Assembly: GCA_965652645.1 (NCBI GenBank)
Contig: CBFGXE010000019.1
Span: 1 to 45,912, forward strand
Reading direction: 5' to 3'
DNA length: 45,912 nucleotides
DNA from: ZC4RG30 sp965652645
GTDB lineage: Bacteria > Pseudomonadota > Gammaproteobacteria > Steroidobacterales > Steroidobacteraceae
Shown: positions 6,433-14,949 of the stretch, piece by piece
Position numbering within the stretch: position 1 is the first letter of the stretch
Layout: every line of letters starts with the position of its first letter
Translations under genes and position numbers: made by a program
The notes under the pieces: generated by a model
What the model saw: the letters and a program-made list of their open reading frames with translations, nothing else
Databases searched by the model: none
What the model was told of the DNA's origin: nothing

Positions 6433-8469
6433 ATGAGCACAGACGCCTGGCAGTACCGGCAGGATCCCGACGGCATCGGCGTGCTGACGATCGACGTCCC
6501 CGGCAAGTCGGTCAACACGCTTTCGGCCGCGGTGCTCGAGGACCTGGACCGCGTGCTCGATGGCATCGGGCGCGTGCCGCCGAAGGGACTCTTGATCCGC
6601 TCCGGCAAGCCGGGGGGGTTCATCGCCGGCGCCGACATCAATGAATTCCTCACCTTCGGCTCGCGCGAGGAAGCGCTGCAGGCGGTGCTGCGCGGGCAGC
6701 GCCTGTTCGACCGCATCGCGGCACTGCCCTTCCCCACCGTCGCGGTGATCCAGGGATATGCCGTCGGTGGTGGCATGGAGCTGGTGCTGGCCTGCACCTA
6801 CCGGGTGGGCATCGATGACGGCAAGCTGGCGCTGGGGCTGCCGGAGGTGCAGCTCGGCATCCACCCCGGATTCGGCGGCAGCGTGCGTTCGGTGGAGCTG
6901 GTGGGCGTGCGTCGCGCCATGGACATGATGCTCACCGGCAAGAACATCCGCGGCGCCAGGGCGCGGCAGACGGGACTGGTGGATGCGCTGGTGCCGGCCG
7001 AGCAGGCCGACGCGACTGCGCGGCAGCTGCTGTTGCGGCGGCCTCCGCGCCACCGGCCGCCGCTGCTGGAGCGCGCCCTGTCCTGGCCGGGAGTGCGCGG
7101 TTTCATCGCCCCGGCGCTGGAACGGCAGGTGGCCGCACGCGTGCGCCGCGAACACTACCCGGCGCCCTATGCCATCGTGGACCTGTGGAAGGCGCATGGT
7201 GCCCGCGGCCGGGCCGCCTACGAGGCCGAGGCGAGGTCGATCTCCGGCCTGTTCGCACACCCGACCACGCTGAACCTCATCCGCGTGTTCCAGCTGCAGG
7301 ATCGCCTGAAGGGGCTCGGGGGCAAGGCCGCGGCCAGTGCCCCGAAGATCAGCCACGTGCACGTGGTGGGGGCCGGGTTGATGGGAGGCGACATCGCCGC
7401 CTGGTGCGCGCTGCGCGGCTACACGGTCAGCCTGCAGGACCGCGAGATGAAGTACGTGGAGCCGGCGCTGGCGCGCGCGGCGGAGCTGTTCGGCAAGCGC
7501 GCGCACGATGCGGCCGAGCGGGCGGCGATGGCCGAGCGCCTGGTGGCCGACGTCGAGGGCGCCCGCGTGCCCGGGGCAGACCTCGTGATCGAGGCCATCT
7601 TCGAGAACCTGGAGGCCAAGCGCGCGCTCTATGCCAGCCTGCTGCCGCGCATGAAACCCACGGCCGTGCTCGCCACCAATACCTCCAGCCTGGTGCTGGA
7701 ATCCCTGGCCGAGGGCATGAGCGACGCGAGCCGCTTCGTGGGACTGCATTTCTTCAACCCGGTGGCGCAGATGCCGCTGGTGGAGATCATCGAGGGGCCC
7801 GCCACCAGCGCCACCACCATGGCCGCCGCGGCTGCCTTCGTGCGCCGCATCGACAAGCTGCCCCTGCCCTGCCGCAGCGCGCCGGGTTTCCTGGTCAACC
7901 GCGTGCTGATCCCCTACATGCAGGAGGGAATGATCGCGGTGGAACAGGGCATCGCGCCGGAGGTGGTGGACGCGGCGGCGACGCGCTTCGGCATGCCGAT
8001 GGGACCCATCGAGCTGTCGGACGTGGTCGGACTGGACGTCTGCAAGCACGTGGGCGAGATCATCGGCACCGCCATCGGCCGCACGCCACCGCTGCCCCTG
8101 CACCGCATCGAGTCGCTGGTGGCTGCGAAGCAGCTGGGTCGCAAGAGCGGCCAGGGATATTACCGCTGGGTGGATGGCAAGGCCGTCAAGCAGCCGGTGG
8201 ACGAAGCGGCGGTCCCGGCCGAGCTCACCGACCGGCTCGTCCTCACCATGGTGAACGAGTGCGTGGCGGCCCTGCGGCTGGGCCTGGTTGCCGACGCCGA
8301 CCTGGTGGACGCGGGTGTGATCTTCGGCGCGGGTTTTGCGCCTTTCCGCGGCGGCCCGCTCCACTGGGCGCGTGCCGAAGGCACGGCCGCCCTGCGCGGC
8401 AGGCTCGAGCGGCTGTTATTGCAACATGGCTCACGGTTTACGCCTGATCCGGGCTGGTCCGGACTGTGA
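6433..8469 (+). CDS. FadB/FadJ-like enoyl-CoA hydratase / 3-hydroxyacyl-CoA dehydrogenase
   Basis: A 678-residue bifunctional beta-oxidation enzyme. It hydrates enoyl-CoA to L-3-hydroxyacyl-CoA in the N-terminal crotonase domain (about 1-190) and oxidises it with NAD+ in the C-terminal dehydrogenase (about 305-670). The two catalytic glutamates of FadB (E119, E139) have counterparts at Glu116 (GGGMELVLA) and Glu138 (LPEVQLGI). The Rossmann motif GAGLMGG starts at 313, and the dehydrogenase His/Glu pair is His439 (LHFFNPV) and Glu451, spaced 12 apart as in E. coli. It is shorter than FadB (729) or FadJ (714) but complete in motifs. No thiolase (fadA/fadI) gene is nearby. Start ATG 6433, with GGAG about 7 bases upstream. 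Confidence 0.92.
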   Translation: MSTDAWQYRQDPDGIGVLTIDVPGKSVNTLSAAVLEDLDRVLDGIGRVPPKGLLIRSGKPGGFIAGADINEFLTFGSREEALQAVLRGQRLFDRIAALPFPTVAVIQGYAVGGGMELVLACTYRVGIDDGKLALGLPEVQLGIHPGFGGSVRSVELVGVRRAMDMMLTGKNIRGARARQTGLVDALVPAEQADATARQLLLRRPPRHRPPLLERALSWPGVRGFIAPALERQVAARVRREHYPAPYAIVDLWKAHGARGRAAYEAEARSISGLFAHPTTLNLIRVFQLQDRLKGLGGKAAASAPKISHVHVVGAGLMGGDIAAWCALRGYTVSLQDREMKYVEPALARAAELFGKRAHDAAERAAMAERLVADVEGARVPGADLVIEAIFENLEAKRALYASLLPRMKPTAVLATNTSSLVLESLAEGMSDASRFVGLHFFNPVAQMPLVEIIEGPATSATTMAAAAAFVRRIDKLPLPCRSAPGFLVNRVLIPYMQEGMIAVEQGIAPEVVDAAATRFGMPMGPIELSDVVGLDVCKHVGEIIGTAIGRTPPLPLHRIESLVAAKQLGRKSGQGYYRWVDGKAVKQPVDEAAVPAELTDRLVLTMVNECVAALRLGLVADADLVDAGVIFGAGFAPFRGGPLHWARAEGTAALRGRLERLLLQHGSRFTPDPGWSGL

Positions 8470-8544
8470 GCTGGTCCGCGCGTGCTACTATTTCCCTGCA
8501 AAGCACCAACTTTTTGCAGCGCTGCCAGGGAGTGAATTGAAGCG

Positions 8545-9624
8545 ATGAGCCAGGGCCGCACGGTCGAAGTGGCGCAGCTGCGCCAGTTCTCGCCGCTTGA
8601 CGGCATGAAGAAGGAAAACCAGGCCGCGCTGGCAAAGAAAGTCTTCATCCGCGAGCTGGACTCCGGCCGCCTGCTGTTCAAGCAGGGCGACTCGGACAAA
8701 CGCACCATCTGGGTGGTCTCAGGCACCGTGGAGCTGTCGGAAGACGGCCGCATCATCGGCGTGGTGCGCGGCGGCACCCCCGAGGCGCGCAATCCCCTGC
8801 CCCAGAAGCTGCCCCGCCAGTACACCGCCCGCGCCATGGATGCGGTGGAATACCTTTCCATCGACAGCGAGATGCTGGACGTGATGATCACGTGGGACCA
8901 GACCGGTACCTACGAGGTCGCCGACCTGCAGGCCGACCTGCAGGGCAGCGCCGGTGATGACTGGATGACCACGCTGCTGCAGAGCCGTGCCATGCAGCGC
9001 ATCCCGCCGGCCAACATCCAGGCCATCTTCCTGCGCATGGAACGCGTGCCCTACCGCGCCGGCGACGTGGTGATCCACCAGGGTGCGGAAGGTGATTATT
9101 TCTACGCCATCGTCACCGGCAAGTGCGTGGTGACGCGCGAGACGCCGCTCAACAAGGAAGGCATCCGCCTCGCCGAACTGGGCGTGGGCGACACCTTCGG
9201 CGAAGAGGCGCTGATCTCCGAGACCAAGCGCAATGCCACCGTGACCATGCTCACCGACGGCGTGCTGATGCGGCTGGCCAAGAAGGATTTCCGCGAGCTG
9301 CTGAACGAACCGCTGGTGCGCTGGGTGGGCCCGGAACAGGCGGAGGAGCTGGCGGAGAAGAAGGGCGCCACCTGGCTCGACGTGCGCCTGCCCTCCGAAT
9401 ACCAGAACCTGGCGGTGGAAAGCGCGGTCAACGTGCCGCTGTATTTCATCCGCCTGAAACTCTCCACGCTCGACCAGTCCAGGCCCGTGATCGTCTACTG
9501 CGACACCGGCCGGCGCAGCTCCGCGGCGGCGTTCATCCTGGTGGAAAAGGGCTTCGACGCCTATGTGCTCAAGGGCGGCATCGGCGTGATGGAGCGCGGA
9601 CTGAGGCGCGCCTCGCCGCTCTGA
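8545..9624 (+). CDS. Double cyclic-nucleotide-binding domain protein with C-terminal rhodanese
   Basis: A 359-residue soluble protein. The first ~120 residues resemble a degenerate cNMP-binding beta-roll (RLLFKQGD...WVVSGTVELS). Residues ~150-255 form a better one, with phosphate-cassette-like GDTFGEEALISETKRNATV. Residues ~270-350 are a rhodanese domain with the active-site loop CDTGRRS and Cys319 (VIVYCDTGRRS). No DNA-binding helix-turn-helix follows, so it is not a CRP-type regulator. The architecture suggests that nucleotide binding gates a sulfur-transfer or persulfide-sensing activity, but substrate and ligand are unknown. Start ATG 8545, with AGGGAG about 12 bases upstream. The 75-base gap after the FadB-like gene contains TGCTACTAT (an extended -10-like motif), so it may have its own promoter. 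Confidence 0.85.
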   Translation: MSQGRTVEVAQLRQFSPLDGMKKENQAALAKKVFIRELDSGRLLFKQGDSDKRTIWVVSGTVELSEDGRIIGVVRGGTPEARNPLPQKLPRQYTARAMDAVEYLSIDSEMLDVMITWDQTGTYEVADLQADLQGSAGDDWMTTLLQSRAMQRIPPANIQAIFLRMERVPYRAGDVVIHQGAEGDYFYAIVTGKCVVTRETPLNKEGIRLAELGVGDTFGEEALISETKRNATVTMLTDGVLMRLAKKDFRELLNEPLVRWVGPEQAEELAEKKGATWLDVRLPSEYQNLAVESAVNVPLYFIRLKLSTLDQSRPVIVYCDTGRRSSAAAFILVEKGFDAYVLKGGIGVMERGLRRASPL

Positions 9625-9641
9625 CGGGCCGCCTTCCCCTT

Positions 9642-9656
9642 CCCGCGCCGCGCGGG
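9642..9656. terminator. GC-rich hairpin between convergent genes (possible bidirectional terminator)
   Basis: CCCGCG (9642-9647) and CGCGGG (9651-9656) form a 6-bp stem around CCG, between the TGA of the rhodanese protein and the stop of pilZ. There is no T-run on either side, so termination activity is uncertain. Confidence 0.35.
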
Positions 9657-9657
9657 C

Positions 9658-10026
9658 CTACATCGTGTGCGTGGGCTTTTCGCCGCCGATGGCGGCCGCC
9701 AGGTAGTTCTCGATCTTCTTCTGCGTCTGGCCGCGGTCCTGGTCGCTGAACTGCACGCCGATGCCGGCGGTGCGCTTGCCCTGCGCGCCCTTGGGCGTCA
9801 CCCAGATCACGCGTCCGGCCACGGGCAGCTTCTCATCCTCGCCCATCAGGTTCAGCAGCATGAAGACGTCGTCGCCCAGGCGGTAGGAGCTGTTGGTGGG
9901 GATGAACAGGCCCCCGTTGCGCACGAAGGGCATGTAGGCCATGTACAGCGCGCTCTTGTCCTTGATGGTGAGCGTGAGCAGTCCCGGCTTGTTGTGCGTG
10001 CCTGTCCTTGCAGTGTCTTTCGCCAT
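9658..10026 (-). CDS. pilZ: Type IV pilus assembly protein PilZ
   Basis: A 122-residue PilZ-domain protein of the pilus-assembly type. It carries the diagnostic blocks YMAYMPFVRNGGLFIPT, LPVAGRVIWVTP, GAQGKRTAGIGVQF and the C-terminal PTHTM. This subclass lacks the RxxxR and D/NxSxxG motifs that bind cyclic-di-GMP in other PilZ proteins, and none is seen here. In Xanthomonas and Pseudomonas the protein is needed for type IV pilus biogenesis and acts with the PilB ATPase and a c-di-GMP receptor. It is the last gene of the fab-holB cluster, 26 bases after holB, its usual location in gammaproteobacteria. Confidence 0.95.
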   Translation of the reverse strand: MAKDTARTGTHNKPGLLTLTIKDKSALYMAYMPFVRNGGLFIPTNSSYRLGDDVFMLLNLMGEDEKLPVAGRVIWVTPKGAQGKRTAGIGVQFSDQDRGQTQKKIENYLAAAIGGEKPTHTM

Positions 10027-10052
10027 TTCGGTCCCGTTTCGTCTCGACTCGC

Positions 10053-10994
10053 CTACCCGCGCTGCAGGCGCCAGAGCACCCGCTCCACGGCCAGCGGCCT
10101 GTTCAGGGCCGCAGCAGCCAGCTGGCGGCGCAATTCGCCGGTTTCGGACAGCAGGCGGAGGCTGGATGCCATATTTATGTCAGGAACGGCGCCTGGCAAC
10201 CGGGAATCCGCCCGCATTGTCAGCAGCCGCTGTGTGAGGCAGTTCTCAAGGCCGGCCAGGCGCAGCGGCAGGTCATCCCCGGCCCAGCCCTGGGCCACGC
10301 GGACCACGTCGAGGCGGCCCCGCGCCGCCTCCTCCAGCAGCCGCTCGATGTCGGCGCGGATGGCCAGCAGGCGGTCCACGTCGGCCGTGGCGGCCTCCAG
10401 CGGTGCCACCCCCAGCACGTCAAGCACGGCGGGCCAGTCGGCCCTTCGCTGCGGCTGCCGGGCATTGAGCCATTCCAGGGCCATGGCGCGGTCGGGCGCG
10501 GGCACGGTGAGTTTCTGGCAGCGGCTGCGGATGGTGGCCGGCAGCTGGCTGGGCGTGGCGGTGATGAGGATCAGGTGGGCGTCGGGCCGCGGTTCCTCCA
10601 GCGTCTTCAGCAGCGCGTTGGCGGCGTTGCGGTTCAGGGCATCGGCGGGCTGGATCACCAGCACGGTGCCGCGTCCCTCGTAGCTGGAAAGTGACAGCTG
10701 CTGGGCGAGGTCGCGCACCTGCTCCACGGTGATCTGGCCGAGCTTCGATTTTTCGTCGGGCACCACGGTGAGGAAGTCCGGGTGCTCACCCTGGGCCACC
10801 CGGCGGCAATGCGTGCATTGGCCGCAGGGCACCTCCTGCGCCGTGCAGAAGCGCAGCCGGGCGAACAGGCTGGCCAGTGTCGCAGCTCCGGTGCCCGGCG
10901 CTTCGTGGATCAGCAGGGCCGGCGGCAGGCGGTTGGCGGCGCGAGCGCCCTGCAGCTGGGCAGCGGCCGGTTCAAGCCAGGGCCAAAGGCTCAC
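10053..10994 (-). CDS. holB: DNA polymerase III delta' subunit
   Basis: A 313-residue clamp-loader subunit. The P-loop region is degenerate (HEAPGTGAATLA), as expected for delta', which does not hydrolyse ATP. A zinc-binding element follows with four cysteines (FCTAQEVPCGQCTHC). The sensor-type block ANALLKTLEEP and a C-terminal helical collar domain complete the protein. Delta' works with gamma/tau and delta to load the beta clamp. The start is GTG at 10994, overlapping the tmk stop as GTGA, so the two are translationally coupled. Confidence 0.94.
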   Translation of the reverse strand: MSLWPWLEPAAAQLQGARAANRLPPALLIHEAPGTGAATLASLFARLRFCTAQEVPCGQCTHCRRVAQGEHPDFLTVVPDEKSKLGQITVEQVRDLAQQLSLSSYEGRGTVLVIQPADALNRNAANALLKTLEEPRPDAHLILITATPSQLPATIRSRCQKLTVPAPDRAMALEWLNARQPQRRADWPAVLDVLGVAPLEAATADVDRLLAIRADIERLLEEAARGRLDVVRVAQGWAGDDLPLRLAGLENCLTQRLLTMRADSRLPGAVPDINMASSLRLLSETGELRRQLAAAALNRPLAVERVLWRLQRG

Positions 10995-11611
10995 AGTGCC
11001 TCCAGTGCATCCAGCGCCTGCCTGAGCACCGCTTCGGGTGCAGCCGCTGCATCCAGCACGCGGAAACGCGCGGGCTCGGCGGCAGCCAGTTCCAGGTAGC
11101 GCGCGCGCACGCGCATGAAGAAGGCCAGCCGTTCATCCTCGAAGCGGTCGCCGCCGTCGCCGCGTTGCGCGGCACGGGCCAGGCCCTGCCCGGGAGGCAG
11201 GTCCAGCAGCAGCGTGCAATCCGGCGCGAGGCCGGGATGGGCGATGGCGGCCAGCTGCTCGATGGTTTCCGCGGCCAGGCCGCGCCCGCCACCCTGGTAG
11301 GCACGGCTGGCATCCGTGAAGCGGTCGCACAGCACCCACTCCCCGCGCGCCAGTGCCGGTTCGATGCGGCCGGCCACGTGCGCGGCGCGCGCCGCGAACA
11401 TCAGCAGCAGCTCGGCCGCGGGAGGCACGCCGTCCTCGCGGCGCGCCAGCGCCACGGCGCGGATGTCCTCGGCCAGCGGCGTGCCGCCCGGCTCGCGCGT
11501 GGTGCACACCACCCTGCCCCGCTGCCTGAGCTCGGCGGCCAGTGCCTGCTGCAGGCTGGACTTGCCGGCGCCCTCGATGCCCTCGAGCGTGATGAAACGT
11601 CCGCGCGTCAT
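10991..11611 (-). CDS. tmk: Thymidylate kinase
   Basis: A 206-residue kinase that phosphorylates dTMP to dTDP with ATP. The P-loop is GIEGAGKS near the N-terminus, followed by TTREPGGTPLAE (the dTMP-binding REPG motif) and the DRF(T/S)DAS-YQGGGRGL block that corresponds to the DRY motif and base-binding region. The length is normal for the family. The ATG overlaps the mltG stop (ATGA) and the gene overlaps holB downstream, so it belongs to a tightly coupled operon. Confidence 0.96.
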   Translation of the reverse strand: MTRGRFITLEGIEGAGKSSLQQALAAELRQRGRVVCTTREPGGTPLAEDIRAVALARREDGVPPAAELLLMFAARAAHVAGRIEPALARGEWVLCDRFTDASRAYQGGGRGLAAETIEQLAAIAHPGLAPDCTLLLDLPPGQGLARAAQRGDGGDRFEDERLAFFMRVRARYLELAAAEPARFRVLDAAAAPEAVLRQALDALEAL

Positions 11612-12711
11612 GGTTCGGCGGCGGGTGCGATGGCCTCGTCCTCGGCGCGGATCTCGGCCCAGGCCTCTGACAGCGCACGTTGGCGCAGCAGGTCGACGTA
11701 ACGGCGCACCGCGCTGTTGTGCTCGGCCAGCGTGGCGGAGAAGTGATGCCCGCCGCTGCCGTCGCCCAGCGCGACGAAGAACAGTGCATCGGTCTTGTCC
11801 GGGTTGAGCGTGGCCTGGAGGGCCGCGCGTCCGGGCAGCGCGATGGGGGTGGGCGGCAGCCCGGCGCGGGTGTAGGTGTTCCAGGCCGTGTCGCGCTGCA
11901 GGTCGCTGCGGCGGATGTTGCCGTCGTAACGCTCGCGCATGCCGTAGATCACGGTGGGATCGGACTGCAGGCGCATGCCGATGCGCAGGCGGTTGGTGAA
12001 CACGCCGGCGACCAGCGCCCGCTCGCTGGCGAGGCCGGTTTCCTTCTCGACGATGGAGGCCAGCACCAGCGCCTCGTCCGGGGACTGCAGCGGCAGGTCC
12101 GGCTGGCGCGCATCCCAGGCCTCCTGCAGGTTGCGCCGCTGCGCCTCGTAGGCCAGGCGCAGGATCTGCATGTCGGTGGTGACGCCCGGCGCATAGGTGT
12201 AGGTGTCAGGCGCGAAGCGGCCTTCGGCGGGCAGGTCCGGCGCACCCAGCTCGCGCATGATCTGCTGCTCGGTGAAGCCGGCGGTGGTCTGGCGAAGATC
12301 CTTCGCGGCAGCCAGCGCCTGGCGCATGCGATCGAAGGTCCAGCCCTCAAGCACAGTGACCTGCTCGGTCACCACCTTGCCATCGACCATGTTGCGCAGG
12401 ATGACCAGGGGATGTTCGCCGGGCAGGAAGCGATAGCGGCCGGCCTGGATGCCCTTGCCCATGTCGCCATGCCAGCAGCAGCGCAGGTACCACTCGAGGC
12501 GCTGCGCGCTCAGGATCAGCTCGCGACGCTCCAGCTCGCGCAGCACCGCGCGCAGGCTGCTGCCTTGGGGCACGTCCACTTCCTGCATGATGGTGGCGGG
12601 GCCCGGCGTCACCGCCGCCGTACGCACGTCATGCCACAGCCACAACGCGGCCAGCGCCACCAGCAGCAGCAGCGCGACGAAGGCGGACAGGATGAAGTTG
12701 CGGCGGATCAA
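11608..12711 (-). CDS. mltG: Endolytic murein transglycosylase MltG (YceG family)
   Basis: A 367-residue inner-membrane protein with one N-terminal membrane anchor (about residues 7-26) and a periplasmic catalytic domain. It cleaves nascent glycan strands near the synthesis site and helps set glycan length. The catalytic signature ASIVEKETG is present; Glu222 corresponds to E. coli Glu218. Further conserved blocks are AGRYRF, LPAEGRFAPDTY, RLQSDPTVIYG and NTY.RAGLPPTPI. The gene starts with TTG at 12711; this codon overlaps the pabC TGA. The C-terminal ~25 residues are acidic and Ala-rich, beyond the usual end of the family. Confidence 0.95.
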   Translation of the reverse strand: MIRRNFILSAFVALLLLVALAALWLWHDVRTAAVTPGPATIMQEVDVPQGSSLRAVLRELERRELILSAQRLEWYLRCCWHGDMGKGIQAGRYRFLPGEHPLVILRNMVDGKVVTEQVTVLEGWTFDRMRQALAAAKDLRQTTAGFTEQQIMRELGAPDLPAEGRFAPDTYTYAPGVTTDMQILRLAYEAQRRNLQEAWDARQPDLPLQSPDEALVLASIVEKETGLASERALVAGVFTNRLRIGMRLQSDPTVIYGMRERYDGNIRRSDLQRDTAWNTYTRAGLPPTPIALPGRAALQATLNPDKTDALFFVALGDGSGGHHFSATLAEHNSAVRRYVDLLRQRALSEAWAEIRAEDEAIAPAAEP

Positions 12712-13541
12712 GTGCGGTTCACCCTCGAGGCAAGCTGTTCCAGCCGGGAGCTGCCCGGAAGCGGACGGCCATCCAGCTCATGCGCCAGCACCACTCCCAT
12801 GCGGGCATTGGACAATGCCAGGGCCGTGCAACGTGCCAGGCAAGCCACCGGCAGCTCCGCCACGCGGATGGCCATGCCCATCGCCGCCGCTTCGCGCAGC
12901 GCCACCGCGCGCAGCACGCCGGCCACGCCACAGCGTTCCAGCGCCGGGGTCACCAGCTCGCCGTCCAGTTCCAGGAACACATTGCTCATGGTGCCCGAGA
13001 CCAGCCTGCCGGAGCTACTGGCCAGCAGGCCCTCGAAGGCCTGGGGGGCGGTTTCGCGCAGCGCCAGTCGTGCCAGCACCTGCTCCAGGCGGTTGCAGTG
13101 CTTGAGTCCCGCCAGCAGGGGGTTCTCGCCCAGTCGCTGCGCCAGGCCCACCACGCGGATGCGGGCCGGCAGCTCTTCGGCTGACGGGGGCGGATACACC
13201 GCCAGCAGCGTGCGTGCCGTCTCCCTGCCGCTGGGGCCGTAGCCGCGCGCCAGCGCCTCCCCGCGGGTCACCTGCAGCCGCAGCGTGGCCTCGCCATGGC
13301 GGGCCGCGGTGGCACTGGCATCGGCCCAGATGCGATCCAGGCCGGCGTGGATGGCCAGCCGCCGGCAGCCTTCGGCCAGGCGGTCGCGATGGTCGGCTTC
13401 GAAGCGGATGCGCCCGCCGGTCACGCGCATGGTCTCGAACAGGCCATCGCCGTAGAGCAGGCCGCGGTCCAGCGGCCAGGATGCCGCGCAGGCCACGCCG
13501 TCCACCAGCAGTTCCAGTGCCGCGCCTGCCCTGCTGTTCAT
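12708..13541 (-). CDS. pabC: Aminodeoxychorismate lyase
   Basis: A 277-residue class IV PLP enzyme that converts 4-amino-4-deoxychorismate to p-aminobenzoate and pyruvate, for folate. The fold-type IV features are seen in order: DRGLLYGDGLFETMRV near the N-terminus, a Lys-containing segment LAGLKHCNRLEQVLA for the PLP Schiff base (family pattern KHxNRLEQ), and SSGRLVSGTMSNVFLELDG for phosphate binding. It overlaps pabB by 4 bases (ATGA) and mltG downstream, consistent with coupled expression. The position between pabB and mltG matches the usual pabC-mltG-tmk-holB order. Confidence 0.94.
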   Translation of the reverse strand: MNSRAGAALELLVDGVACAASWPLDRGLLYGDGLFETMRVTGGRIRFEADHRDRLAEGCRRLAIHAGLDRIWADASATAARHGEATLRLQVTRGEALARGYGPSGRETARTLLAVYPPPSAEELPARIRVVGLAQRLGENPLLAGLKHCNRLEQVLARLALRETAPQAFEGLLASSSGRLVSGTMSNVFLELDGELVTPALERCGVAGVLRAVALREAAAMGMAIRVAELPVACLARCTALALSNARMGVVLAHELDGRPLPGSSRLEQLASRVNRT

Positions 13542-14929
13542 GGCGCCAGCGCCAGCAGCATGCCGCGCGCCTTGGCGCGCGACTCGGCCAGTTCGCGTTC
13601 GGGAACAGAGTCCGCCACGATGCCGGCGCCGGCGCGGATCTCCAGCCGGTTGCCGTACAGCGAGATGGTGCGGATGAGGATGTTGAAGTCGCCGGAGCCG
13701 TCGTGGTTCAGGTAACCCAGGCTGCCGGTGTACGGGCCGCGCGGCGTGCCTTCCAGCTCCGCGATGATCTGCATGCAGCGCACCTTGGGGCAGCCGGTGA
13801 TGGTGCCGCCGGGAAACACCGCACGCAGTGCCTGCGGCGGCGTGATGCCAGGGGCCTGCCGACCGGTGACATTGGAGACGATGTGGTGCACGTGGGCGTA
13901 GGTTTCCACTGCCATGTATTCATCGACGTGCACGCTGCCACCCTCGGACACGCGCCCCAGGTCGTTGCGCGCCAGGTCGATGAGCATCACGTGCTCGGCG
14001 CGTTCCTTGGGGTGTGCCACCAGCGCCGCCTTCAGCGCACGATCCTCCTCCGCGGTGGCACCGCGTGGATGCGTGCCGGCGATGGGACGGGTGTCCAGGC
14101 GGCCATCCTGCATGCGCAGCAGCCGCTCGGGCGAGGAGGAAAGGACGCAAAACCCGCCGAATTGCGCAAAACCGGCGAAGGGTGCCGGATTGCTCAGGCG
14201 CAGGCGCCGGTACAGGTCGGCCGCGCTGCAATCCGCCGGCAGCTCGGCGCGCCACCAGCGCGAGAGGTTGGCCTGGTAGATGTCGCCGGCCCGGATGTAG
14301 TCCTGTGCGCGGCGGATGCGCGTGATGTAGGCATCGGGATCCTCTTCCGTGGCCGCGATGTGCACGCCGGCTGCCGGCGTGGGCATGCCGGTGGCCGCGG
14401 CGATGTCGGCGCGGATGCCTGCCAGCTCGGCCCCGGTGACATCGGGCTCGGCCACCAGCCAGGCGTTGCCTGCTGCATCCTGCAGCAAGGCGGCGGGAAT
14501 GCGCAGGGCCACGGCGACGGGCCTGGCATCCCTGTCGCTCTCGGCCGGCCACCAGGGTGCCAGCGCGGGCTCCACCTGCAGCGCCAGCTCATATCCCAGG
14601 TACACGAACCAGCCGCCACCGAAGGGCAGCGTGGCCGGACGGGGGGTGCTGCCCTGCCCCGCATGGCGCCAGTGGGCATCCAGGGCACCGAGGAAGTCCG
14701 TGGCCGGAAGCGGCGGCAGTGCGCCGGTGGTGTGCAGTCCACCGCGTGCGTCCAGCCAGAGGGCGCCGCGCGGCAGGGCCGCCAGCAGCGAAACCTGCGA
14801 CAGCGCGCCATCGGCGGCACTGTCGAGCAGCACGGGATAGCGGGCAGGATGGCGCCCGGCCAGCTCCAGCAGGACGCCGGGAGCCACTGGCACGGATTCG
14901 ACATGCAGGCTGGGCGCGCCCATTGCCAC
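13538..14929 (-). CDS. pabB: Aminodeoxychorismate synthase component I (anthranilate synthase-like family)
   Basis: A 463-residue chorismate-utilising enzyme; with a PabA glutaminase it would convert chorismate to aminodeoxychorismate for PabC. Conserved MST-family blocks are present: SSSPERLLR, HVMLIDLARNDLGRV, HHIVSNVTG, FPGGTITGCPKVRCMQIIAELE and a C-terminal RAGAGIVADS. The substrate-pocket motif is PIAGTHPRG with Ala284, where E. coli PabB has PIKGT with the catalytic Lys274; Ala there is typical of anthranilate and isochorismate synthases. The position directly before pabC argues for a PABA role, so I keep the PabB name with this caveat. Start GTG 14929, or ATG 14923. No pabA gene is in the window. 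Confidence 0.85.
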   Translation of the reverse strand: MAMGAPSLHVESVPVAPGVLLELAGRHPARYPVLLDSAADGALSQVSLLAALPRGALWLDARGGLHTTGALPPLPATDFLGALDAHWRHAGQGSTPRPATLPFGGGWFVYLGYELALQVEPALAPWWPAESDRDARPVAVALRIPAALLQDAAGNAWLVAEPDVTGAELAGIRADIAAATGMPTPAAGVHIAATEEDPDAYITRIRRAQDYIRAGDIYQANLSRWWRAELPADCSAADLYRRLRLSNPAPFAGFAQFGGFCVLSSSPERLLRMQDGRLDTRPIAGTHPRGATAEEDRALKAALVAHPKERAEHVMLIDLARNDLGRVSEGGSVHVDEYMAVETYAHVHHIVSNVTGRQAPGITPPQALRAVFPGGTITGCPKVRCMQIIAELEGTPRGPYTGSLGYLNHDGSGDFNILIRTISLYGNRLEIRAGAGIVADSVPERELAESRAKARGMLLALAP

Positions 14930-14949
14930 GCCGTGCGCCCGGGGCGCGC

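Noticed and set aside
5653..8364. A 903-codon open frame on the minus strand
   Set aside because: It lies opposite the EEP and FadB-like genes, which show full catalytic motifs. Its protein is rich in His, Gln and Arg without family features, as expected for the complement of GC-rich genes.
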